Assembly: GCA_037384645.1 (NCBI GenBank)
Contig: JARRNT010000046.1
Location: 1-41,892, forward strand
Length of the DNA stretch: 41,892 bases
Direction: 5' to 3'
DNA from: RI-92 sp037384645
GTDB taxonomy: Bacteria > Pseudomonadota > Gammaproteobacteria > UBA6429 > Thiohalophilaceae
In this document: positions 15,912 through 22,584 of the stretch, piece by piece
Layout: each line of letters begins with the position of its first letter
How positions within the stretch are numbered: position 1 is the first letter of the stretch
The notes under the pieces: generated by a model
Told to the model about the DNA's origin: nothing
What the model saw: the letters and a program-made list of their open reading frames with translations, nothing else
Database searches by the model: none
Position numbers and translations under genes: made by a program

Positions 15912-16388
15912 ATGTCTTCCTATTCACTCAACATCAATGGCAAGGCCTTTAAGCTGCAAACCTCGCCACAGATGCCCCTGCTCTGGGTCCTGCGCGATAG
16001 CCTGGGTCTGACCGGCACCAAGTTCGGTTGCGGCAAGGGTTTCTGCGGCGCCTGCATCGTGCACGCCGACGGCCAGCCCACCCGTGCCTGCATTACGCCT
16101 ATCGAGGCGGTCAGGGACAAGGCCATCCTCACCATCGAGGGCCTGTCCCCGGACAGGTCCCATCCCCTGCAACTGGCCTGGAAACAACACCAGGTCTCGC
16201 AGTGCGGTTATTGCCAGTCGGGCCAGATCATGGCCGCCGCCGCCCTGCTGGACAAACACGACACGCTGAGCGAGGCCGTCATCGAACAGGAAATGGACGG
16301 TGTCCTCTGCCGCTGCGGCAGCTATCAGCGTATCAAACAGGCCATCCTCAGTGCGGCGCGGCAGACCCATGGCAAGAAATCAGCCTGA
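15912..16388 (+). CDS. Molybdenum hydroxylase small subunit, 2x[2Fe-2S] (IorA-type)
   Basis: This 158-residue electron-transfer subunit carries two [2Fe-2S] clusters. The N-terminal plant-ferredoxin-type site is CGKGFCGACIVH with a fourth Cys in TRACITPI; the C-terminal site has CGYCQSGQI and LCRCGSY. Size and motifs match the small subunit of isoquinoline 1-oxidoreductase and membrane-side aldehyde oxidases. The start ATG at 15912 is chosen because the ferredoxin fold begins there; earlier in-frame codons (15867, 15753) give a non-family N-terminus. The weak -10 TAAAAT at 15842 and the inverted repeat CATCGC-CA-GCGATG at 15856-15869 are possible regulatory sites. It overlaps the large-subunit gene by 20 bp. 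The real substrate is unknown. Confidence 0.9.
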   Translation: MSSYSLNINGKAFKLQTSPQMPLLWVLRDSLGLTGTKFGCGKGFCGACIVHADGQPTRACITPIEAVRDKAILTIEGLSPDRSHPLQLAWKQHQVSQCGYCQSGQIMAAAALLDKHDTLSEAVIEQEMDGVLCRCGSYQRIKQAILSAARQTHGKKSA

Positions 16389-18543
16389 TCCCCAAAACTG
16401 CCTGCGCGTCGATCGCCGGCGATTCCTGATGCTGTCCGCCGTCGGCGGCTCCAGCCTGGTCCTGGGCGTCCTGCCGGAGGGCGCGCGCGCCGCTGGCGAT
16501 GCCGATGCCAACGGGGAGGTATTACAGCCCGTCGCCTGGATCGAAATCCATCCGGACAATCGCATTATCTTCCACATGAGCAAGTCGGAAATGGGTCAGG
16601 GTTCCAGCACGGGCCTGGCCATGCTGGTCGCGGAGGAATTACACGTCGGCCTGGACCAGCTGGACATGGTCCAGGCCCCGTATAACCCCAGGTACGGCAA
16701 CCAGAGTACCGGCGGCAGCAGCAGCATTCGTGGCAGCTGGCAACCCTTGCGCGAAGCCGCCGCGGTGACGCGTGAATTGCTGCTCGCGGCCGCGGCCAAA
16801 ACCTGGCAGGTGCCCCAGGCCCAGTGCCGGGCCGAACGCGCCGCGGTTCGACATGCCGGCAGTGGCAAGACGCTGCGTTACGGAGAGCTGGTGGCCGTCG
16901 CCCGCCAGCTGCCCCTGCCAACCCGCGTCGCCCTCAAAAAAGACGGCTTTACGCTCATTGGCACCTCCCCGCCCCGCCTCGACCTCCCGTCCAAGACCGA
17001 TGGCAGTGCCATTTACGGTACGGACATCAAGCTCGACGGGATGCTGGCGGCGACCGTGATCCATTGCCCCTATTTCGGCGGCAAGCTGCATCAGCTCGAT
17101 GCCAGCGCGGCCCTGGCCCTGTCCGGGGTACACCAGGTCTTCAGCATCAGTACCGGCGTCGCCATCGTTGCCGACAATCACTGGCTGACCGAGCAGGCGC
17201 GCCAGCGTCTGAAGCTGGAGTGGCGACCGAGTCCGGGGGTAAGCCCGGTCCCCGTAGCCCACTACCGCAAGCTGCTTGAACAGCCCGGTATTATCGTGGC
17301 CAAACACGGTAGCCAGCCGGCTCTGGCCGGGACCCGGCGGGTCGAGGCCATGTACGAACTGCCTTACCAGGCCCACGCCACCATGGAACCCATGTGCTGT
17401 ACCGCCCATGTCCATGACGGCAAGGTCGAGGTCTGGGCCCCGACCCAGTCACCGGCGCAGGCCTACAGCCAGGCCGAGCAATACGGTCGTTCCAGCCTGC
17501 AGCGCCTGACCGACAAGGTGCTGGGCAAGGTCTTTGACAAAGCCAACGATGATGTGCGGATTGAGGTCACCCAGCTGGGTGGCGGGTTCGGCCGGCGCCT
17601 GCAACAGGATTACGTGGCCGAGGCCGTGCAGATCGCCCGCCGGGTGCAACGTCCCATCCGGCTGATGTGGTCACGCGAAGAAGACATGCAGCACGACTAT
17701 TACCGGCCGGCCACGACCCACCGACTCCGTGCCCAGCTGGGTCCGGCGGGCGCAATTGCCAGCTGGGAGCACAAGCTGGTCGGCGGCTCCATCAGCGAAT
17801 ACCTGTGGCCGGGCTCCACCGGCAAGGGTGGCGATGGCGCCGTGACCGAAGGCGCAACCCAGCTGCCCTATGCCATGCGCCACCTGCAGGTGGAATACGT
17901 CAAACTCAAATCCGTCGTCCCGCTCGGTTTCTGGCGTTCCGTGGGGCACTCACACAATGCCTTCGTCAAGGAATGCTTCATTGACGAGCTCGCCCATGCC
18001 GCGGGACAGGATCCCCTGGCCTACCGGATTCAGCTGTTGCTGCAACAGTCCGAGCTACTGGCCGTGCTGCGCCTGGCCGCCGACAAGGCCGGCTGGGGCC
18101 AACCCCTGCCCGACGGGCATTTTCACGGGCTGGCCATGCATTCGTGTTTCGGCAGTCATGCCGCCCAGGTTGCCGAGGTCTCGGTGGAACATGGCCGCAT
18201 CCGCGTGCACAGGGTCACCTGCGCCCTGGACTGTGGCATTGCCGTGGATCCGGATGCCGTGCGCGCCCAGGTGGAAAGTGCGGTGGCCTTCGGCCTGACC
18301 GCGACCCTCAAATCCGCCATCAGAGTTGAACAAGGCAAAGTGGTCCAGTCCAACTTCAATGATTTCCCATTATTGCGCATGAGTGAAATGCCGGAAGTGA
18401 CCACTCACCTTGTCGCCAACCCGCGTTCACCGGGCGGGGTCGGTGAACCCGGGGTCCCGCCCATCGCCCCCGCCGTGGCCAACGCGGTGTTCGCCGCTAC
18501 CGGCCAGCGCCTGCGGCACTTGCCGCTGCGTCTGCCGGGCTGA
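16369..18543 (+). CDS. Molybdopterin-binding aldehyde/isoquinoline oxidoreductase large subunit (IorB-type)
   Basis: This 724-residue subunit binds the molybdopterin cofactor and is predicted to be periplasmic: the N-terminus has a Tat signal, DRRRFLMLSAVGG, with cleavage after ARA. Family motifs appear in order: SKSEMGQGSSTG (about 65-76), HATMEPMCCTA, QLGGGFGRR, MWSREEDMQHDYYRP, LGFWRSVGHSHNAF, and GVGEPGVPPIAPAVANA near the C-terminus, whose Glu is the expected catalytic residue. The length matches IorB-like proteins (about 720-750). It pairs with the small subunit just upstream; electrons would pass to a cytochrome or the quinone pool. No maturation chaperone (XdhC-like) is visible nearby. 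It is not clear which aldehyde or N-heterocycle it oxidises. Confidence 0.9.
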   Translation: MARNQPDPQNCLRVDRRRFLMLSAVGGSSLVLGVLPEGARAAGDADANGEVLQPVAWIEIHPDNRIIFHMSKSEMGQGSSTGLAMLVAEELHVGLDQLDMVQAPYNPRYGNQSTGGSSSIRGSWQPLREAAAVTRELLLAAAAKTWQVPQAQCRAERAAVRHAGSGKTLRYGELVAVARQLPLPTRVALKKDGFTLIGTSPPRLDLPSKTDGSAIYGTDIKLDGMLAATVIHCPYFGGKLHQLDASAALALSGVHQVFSISTGVAIVADNHWLTEQARQRLKLEWRPSPGVSPVPVAHYRKLLEQPGIIVAKHGSQPALAGTRRVEAMYELPYQAHATMEPMCCTAHVHDGKVEVWAPTQSPAQAYSQAEQYGRSSLQRLTDKVLGKVFDKANDDVRIEVTQLGGGFGRRLQQDYVAEAVQIARRVQRPIRLMWSREEDMQHDYYRPATTHRLRAQLGPAGAIASWEHKLVGGSISEYLWPGSTGKGGDGAVTEGATQLPYAMRHLQVEYVKLKSVVPLGFWRSVGHSHNAFVKECFIDELAHAAGQDPLAYRIQLLLQQSELLAVLRLAADKAGWGQPLPDGHFHGLAMHSCFGSHAAQVAEVSVEHGRIRVHRVTCALDCGIAVDPDAVRAQVESAVAFGLTATLKSAIRVEQGKVVQSNFNDFPLLRMSEMPEVTTHLVANPRSPGGVGEPGVPPIAPAVANAVFAATGQRLRHLPLRLPG

Positions 18544-18545
18544 AC

Positions 18546-19298
18546 TTAGCGAAACTCATACTCCAGACCAAACTTCAGGGTCCCGCTGGGGGCCGCATCG
18601 CTGAGGCCGAACAGGTAGCCCAGCTCATATCGCCACTTGCCCTCGTCACTCCGACCGAGCAAACCGCTTAGCACCGGGCCGGCCCGGTGGTCCTGCTCGC
18701 TGGCCGGGAGAACATGACCAAGCTCGCCCATTGTCCCGTACAACTCGATCCCCGGCTGGATGGCCTTGCTGTGGTAATAACTCGTGCGCCAGGCGTATTC
18801 GAATTCCGTGGCATTGTCTGCGTCTCTGCCGACGTGGCGTACGAAGATCAAATTGACGGTGTTGAGGTACCTGCCCACGCTTTTCTCCAGCAGGACTTTT
18901 CCTTCCAGTTCATCCGGCTCGCCGTTGTCCTGGGGGGCGGCGTACTCCAGGTACAGCCCGGCATCCAGCCAGTGCTCGCCCTGCGCCGTTAACTGAATGA
19001 TGTTTTCCCAGTAGATTTCCTCGCTTTCCAGCGTGCCGGCCGTGTTCCGGGCATAGGTGGTGCCAAGCGTGGTAAACCAGCGTGGCGCAATGCCGTAGCC
19101 GGCCTCCAGCCTGTACTCCGGCTGGGCATTTTTCGCCGGGTCATTGTCGAAGGTATTGTCGCCGCGCACTTCCAGTTCAAACTCACCCGGTTCAACCGTC
19201 GGCGAATAGACCTTGAACCCGGCGTAGGCCAGCTGACCCAGCAACAGCAGGCCCAGGCCGATTACCACAGCATATGATTTTTTCCAGTAAGAACACAT
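18546..19298 (-). CDS. Predicted outer-membrane beta-barrel protein, Fur-box promoter
   Basis: This 250-residue protein has a signal peptide (KKSYAVVIGLGLLLLGQLAYA). The mature part looks like a small barrel of alternating strands (EFELEVRGDNTFD, YRLEAGYGIAPRWFTTLGTTYA, WRYELGYLFGL) ending LKFGLEYEFR. There is no plug or TonB box, so it is not a classical siderophore receptor. The upstream promoter holds a Fur-like operator, so it is likely induced under iron limitation. It converges with the iorB-like gene, the stops being 2 bp apart. The start ATG at 19298 has GAGG upstream. I cannot name its substrate; copper- and iron-related barrels of this type exist, but the family is not recognised. 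Confidence 0.72.
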   Translation of the reverse strand: MCSYWKKSYAVVIGLGLLLLGQLAYAGFKVYSPTVEPGEFELEVRGDNTFDNDPAKNAQPEYRLEAGYGIAPRWFTTLGTTYARNTAGTLESEEIYWENIIQLTAQGEHWLDAGLYLEYAAPQDNGEPDELEGKVLLEKSVGRYLNTVNLIFVRHVGRDADNATEFEYAWRTSYYHSKAIQPGIELYGTMGELGHVLPASEQDHRAGPVLSGLLGRSDEGKWRYELGYLFGLSDAAPSGTLKFGLEYEFR

Positions 19299-19397
19299 AG
19301 TTACCTCGTTAAAACAAAAATGATGAATCGCCCCAGCGCATCCCGGGGTCAGGCTGGCTGGGTAAATGTTTAAATGTTCATTAAATTCAATATGCGA

Positions 19398-19426
19398 ATG
19401 CTACTGATAATCGTTATCATTTGCAA
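19398..19426 (-). promoter_or_regulatory. Fur box inside a sigma-70 promoter of the outer-membrane protein gene
   Basis: On the minus strand, TTGCAA (19421-19426) and TAGCAT (19398-19403) are 17 bp apart. The spacer holds TGATAA-N3-TTATCA (plus-strand 19405-19419), a perfect dyad. The 19-nt site beginning at 19406 matches the Fur consensus GATAATGATAATCATTATC at 14 of 19 positions. Such a site would block RNA polymerase when iron-loaded Fur binds. It lies about 100 bp upstream of the ATG at 19298. Confidence 0.78.
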
Positions 19427-19586
19427 TTAATAAGACAGGCGGTCGTATGATTTGGAATAAGTTCTCCTTATATAAACACAGGGAAATTAAGCGCTAAGGC
19501 TGTGCGCGCCCTCTTGCCTGACCCTGATAATCTGCATAATCTAGCCGCGCAGATAACAAGAACAGTCAATAAAGGGGAACACCACG

Positions 19587-20249
19587 ATGTCGGAACTCAA
19601 CTGGCAAGAGGCGCGGGAAAACATGGTGCTGCAGCAGATCCGAACCTGGGATGTGCTGGATCAGCGCGTACTGGACCTGCTGGAGGTGATGCCGCGTGAG
19701 GATTTCGTGCCGGATCCCTATCGCAAGCTGGCCTATGCCGACATGCGGATTCCTCTGGGTCATGGTGAAGTCATGATGCCGCCCGTGGTGGAGGCACGCA
19801 TGCTGCAGGCCCTGGACATCCAGTCGCATGACACGGTACTGGAGATCGGAACCGGCAGCGGATTTGTCACGGCCCTGCTGGCCAGACTGGCACGCCATGT
19901 TCACAGCGTGGAGATCCATCCCAGGTTCACCGAGACCGCTGGTGAGATCCTCGCCAGCCACGGCATCATCAATGTGACATTGCATAACGGTGATGCCGCC
20001 CGGGGCTGGACCGAGTGTGGCCAGGTCGATGTCCTGGCCATTACCGGGTCATTACCGATCCTGCCCGAGGTGTTCCAGCTGAGCCTGAATCCCGGCGGAC
20101 GCCTGTTTGCGATCGTCGGCGATGCCCCGGCCATGGAGGCCGTGCTGATTACCCGCCTGGACAATGGCGAATTCCGCAGGGAATCGCTGTTTGAAACCGA
20201 TCTGCCGGCCCTGCGCAACGCTTATCAGCCCAATCGCTTTGTGCTGTAA
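19587..20249 (+). CDS. PCMT-like SAM-dependent methyltransferase (Pcm-related)
   Basis: This 220-residue cytoplasmic protein belongs to the protein-L-isoaspartate methyltransferase family. The SAM-binding motif is VLEIGTGSGF, with the acidic end of motif II in SVEIHPR. It deviates at the substrate site: E. coli Pcm has TISQPYMVARM, whereas this protein has EVMMPPVVEARM, lacking the Thr and Ser that contact isoaspartate. It may therefore not repair isoaspartate. It is the first of a plus-strand run leading to rhodanese and tolC; family members located before tolC are common in gammaproteobacteria as I recall. AAAGGGGAAC is the ribosome-binding site. An 11-bp hairpin lies between it and the rhodanese. 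Confidence 0.8.
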   Translation: MSELNWQEARENMVLQQIRTWDVLDQRVLDLLEVMPREDFVPDPYRKLAYADMRIPLGHGEVMMPPVVEARMLQALDIQSHDTVLEIGTGSGFVTALLARLARHVHSVEIHPRFTETAGEILASHGIINVTLHNGDAARGWTECGQVDVLAITGSLPILPEVFQLSLNPGGRLFAIVGDAPAMEAVLITRLDNGEFRRESLFETDLPALRNAYQPNRFVL

Positions 20250-20314
20250 GGGGCATGGCCGCCATGCGTTCGAGGTGCTAATCTCCCTGCCAATGCCGGG
20301 TTGTATCTTGCTGC

Positions 20315-20339
20315 GCATCACGCCATATTGGCGTGATGC
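20315..20339 (+). promoter_or_regulatory. Perfect 11-bp hairpin covering the rhodanese start codon
   Basis: GCATCACGCCA (20315-20325), loop TAT and TGGCGTGATGC (20329-20339) form a perfect 11-bp stem. The ATG of the rhodanese gene (20336-20338), and the alternative GTG at 20333, lie inside the 3' arm. No U-tract follows on either strand, so it is not an intrinsic terminator. As RNA it would hide the start codon; as DNA it could be a protein-binding operator. No Shine-Dalgarno sequence is visible in front of the ATG. Confidence 0.75.
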
Positions 20340-20662
20340 AACGCTTTACGCCTTCACAACTGGCTAAGTATTTACAGCAAAATACCCATCCGCCACTCTT
20401 GCTGGATGTACGGGAAAGCTGGGAATACGATATTTGCCATATCGACGGATCTGAACTGATCCCCATGCGCCAGATTCCGGAAGCGGCAGAAGAGGCGCGC
20501 CTGGACCCGGACCGTGAAACCGTCTTGATCTGCCACCATGGTATTCGCAGCCGTCAAGTTGCATACTATCTGGAGCATCTGGGCTTCAGCAATCTTATTA
20601 ACCTGGAAGGCGGCGTTGAAGCCTGGGCCCAGGATGTGGACCCAACAATGAAACGGTATTGA
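20336..20662 (+). CDS. Single-domain rhodanese-like protein
   Basis: This 108-residue cytoplasmic protein has one rhodanese domain spanning almost its whole length. It begins FTPSQLAKYL, contains LLLDVRESWEY, and has the active-site loop ICHHGIRSRQ with catalytic Cys, then FSNLINLEGGVEAW, the domain-end signature. Such proteins transfer sulfane sulfur. It ends 2 nt before the tolC start codon, so the two genes are tightly coupled. The ATG lies in a strong hairpin with no ribosome-binding site, and since the domain starts at once, no later start is plausible. Rhodanese next to tolC is a recurrent arrangement, but the reason is not known to me. Confidence 0.9.
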   Translation: MQRFTPSQLAKYLQQNTHPPLLLDVRESWEYDICHIDGSELIPMRQIPEAAEEARLDPDRETVLICHHGIRSRQVAYYLEHLGFSNLINLEGGVEAWAQDVDPTMKRY

Positions 20663-20664
20663 AC

Positions 20665-21975
20665 ATGCAAAAACCAAAAAGAACCCTGTTAATCCTGCTG
20701 GCCGGTTTCGGCCTTGCCGCACCCTTACACGCGGAAAACCTGATCGACGTCTACAAGCTGGCCAAGCAAAACGACCCGAGCTATCTCGCCGCCATTGCCG
20801 AATACAATGCAGCCAAGGAGGCCAGTCCCGAAGCCTGGTCGGCCGTACTGCCGCACATCAACCTGAGTGCCAACCACACTGAATATGACCAGACCCAGAT
20901 CTTCGGTATCAATAACCTCGATAAGCCGTATCATTCCAACGGCTACAGCGTGACCCTGACCCAGACGATTTATCACAAGGATCAGTTCGATCGCATCAGC
21001 CAGGCCGATGCCCAGGTTGCGCAGGCCGAGGCCAAACTCGAGAATGCCAAACTCGATCTGATGGTGCGCACCGCGCAACGTTACTTCAACGTGCTGGCAG
21101 CAAGCGATAACCTGGCCTTCGCCAAGGCCAACCACCAGGCCATCGATCAACAACTGCAACAAACCAAACAACGGTTTGAAGTCGGTCTGACCGCAATCAC
21201 CGATGTGCACGAGGCCCAGGCCCGTTATGATGCCTCCGTTGCCTCCGAGATCACGGCCAGCAACCAGGTTGAGATCCGGCGCGAAGAACTGCGCGAGATT
21301 ATCCACCAGGTGCCGGGCACCCTGGCACCGCTTGAACAAGACACGCCGCTGCTGACACCCGAACCGGAAAATGAAAATACGTGGGTAAAGACGGCGCTGA
21401 AACAAAACCTGTCCTTACTGGCCGCACAAAAGGCCATGGAGGCTGCACAGGCCGGGATTGGTGTCGCCCGTGCCGGTCATTACCCCACGCTCGACCTGCA
21501 GGCCAATTACACCGATCAGAAAGCCAGCGGCGGCCTGAATACCAAGACCAAGGGCAGCACGATCGCGCTAGTGCTGAATTTTCCGCTGTATGCCGGCGGC
21601 GGGGTCAGTGCCGTCTCACGTCAGGCAGCCGCCCAGTATCAGCAGTCGCGGGACCTATACGAACAACAACGTCGCGCCACCGAGCGGGGAACCCGCACCA
21701 GTTACCTGACCGTGCTGGCCGACATCAGCACCGTAAAGGCCCTGAAACAGGCACTGCGTTCCGCACAAACCGCACTGGAAGCGACCAAGGCCGGTTTCGA
21801 AGTAGGCACCCGCACCGCGGTAGACGTGCTGAATTCGCAGCAGCTGGTTTACCAGGCCAAAAGCAACTACGCCAAATCCCGCTACGACTACATCCTGCAG
21901 ACCCTGTCCCTGAAACAGGCCGCCGGGACACTGAGCGAAGCGGACCTGGTCAACATTAACAACTGGCTGAAATAA
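20665..21975 (+). CDS. tolC: TolC-family outer-membrane efflux channel
   Basis: This 436-residue protein has a signal peptide (ILLAGFGLAAPLHA, then ENLIDVYKLAKQNDPSYLAA). It has the two-fold TolC repeat: long helices with heptad-like Ala/Gln patterns (QADAQVAQAEAKLENAKLDL and the C-terminal SAQTALEATKAGFEVGTRTAVD) and strands such as IALVLNFPLYAGGGVSAV. The trimeric channel spans outer membrane and periplasm and serves tripartite efflux pumps and type I secretion. The usual length is 430-490 residues. The ATG at 20665 lies just after the rhodanese stop with little ribosome-binding site, suggesting coupling. No pump or adaptor gene is nearby, as is normal for shared TolC proteins. Confidence 0.94.
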   Translation: MQKPKRTLLILLAGFGLAAPLHAENLIDVYKLAKQNDPSYLAAIAEYNAAKEASPEAWSAVLPHINLSANHTEYDQTQIFGINNLDKPYHSNGYSVTLTQTIYHKDQFDRISQADAQVAQAEAKLENAKLDLMVRTAQRYFNVLAASDNLAFAKANHQAIDQQLQQTKQRFEVGLTAITDVHEAQARYDASVASEITASNQVEIRREELREIIHQVPGTLAPLEQDTPLLTPEPENENTWVKTALKQNLSLLAAQKAMEAAQAGIGVARAGHYPTLDLQANYTDQKASGGLNTKTKGSTIALVLNFPLYAGGGVSAVSRQAAAQYQQSRDLYEQQRRATERGTRTSYLTVLADISTVKALKQALRSAQTALEATKAGFEVGTRTAVDVLNSQQLVYQAKSNYAKSRYDYILQTLSLKQAAGTLSEADLVNINNWLK

Positions 21976-21989
21976 TTCCACTCCGGCGC

Positions 21990-22553
21990 ATGACTGCATC
22001 GCTGCTCTGCCAGGCCTCGCTCAGCCAGCTACTGATCATCGACGTGCAGGAGCGTCTCGCCGGCAGCATGGAGGCGTCGGTCCTGCAAGGCCTGGTACGC
22101 AACACCAATATCCTGGTGGAGGCGGCAACCACACTGGACGTGCCTATCCTGCGTACCGAGCAATACCCCAGGGGCCTGGGCCCCACCTTGCCGGACATCG
22201 CCGACAAACTGCCCGCCGCTCAACGCGCCGTGGAAAAGACCTGTTTTTCCTGCTGCGGTGCAAGCGGGATTGCCAGCGCCACCAGCAATGAAACCCGCCC
22301 CCAGATTATTCTGACCGGCATGGAAACGCATATCTGTGTATTGCAGACCGCGCTGGATTTGCAGCTGCGCGGCAACCAGGTCTTCGTGGTCGCGGATGCC
22401 GTGTGCTCGCGCCGCAAACAGCATCATCAAAATGCCCTGGCGCGGCTGCAGCAGGCCGGCATTGTTGTCAGCAATACCGAATCGGTGTTATTCGAGTGGT
22501 TACAGGATGCCAGCCATCCGCAATTTAAATCCCTGTCGAAGCTGATCCGCTAG
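21990..22553 (+). CDS. Isochorismatase-fold cysteine hydrolase
   Basis: This 187-residue cytoplasmic hydrolase belongs to the isochorismatase-like superfamily. The triad is visible: Asp in LLIIDVQERL, Lys in AVEKTCFSCC, and Cys in METHICVLQTALDL, where the HICV Cys is the nucleophile. The length and the lack of extra domains fit the YcaC and nicotinamidase-like group rather than true isochorismatases. It starts 14 nt after tolC and ends 31 nt before the lpxL-waaA fusion, so it is likely in the same transcript. The substrate is unknown; the tolC/LPS context gives no obvious link. Confidence 0.85.
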   Translation: MTASLLCQASLSQLLIIDVQERLAGSMEASVLQGLVRNTNILVEAATTLDVPILRTEQYPRGLGPTLPDIADKLPAAQRAVEKTCFSCCGASGIASATSNETRPQIILTGMETHICVLQTALDLQLRGNQVFVVADAVCSRRKQHHQNALARLQQAGIVVSNTESVLFEWLQDASHPQFKSLSKLIR

Positions 22554-22584
22554 AATCACAACAGGTTTGCACACACCCAGATAC

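Noticed and set aside
16639..17415. A 258-codon frame opposite the iorB-like gene
   Set aside because: The large subunit's family motifs cover this region on the plus strand, and GC-rich genes produce such shadows.
20250..20335. Intrinsic terminator after the Pcm-like gene
   Set aside because: The hairpin there lacks a U-tract on both sides and overlaps the next start codon.
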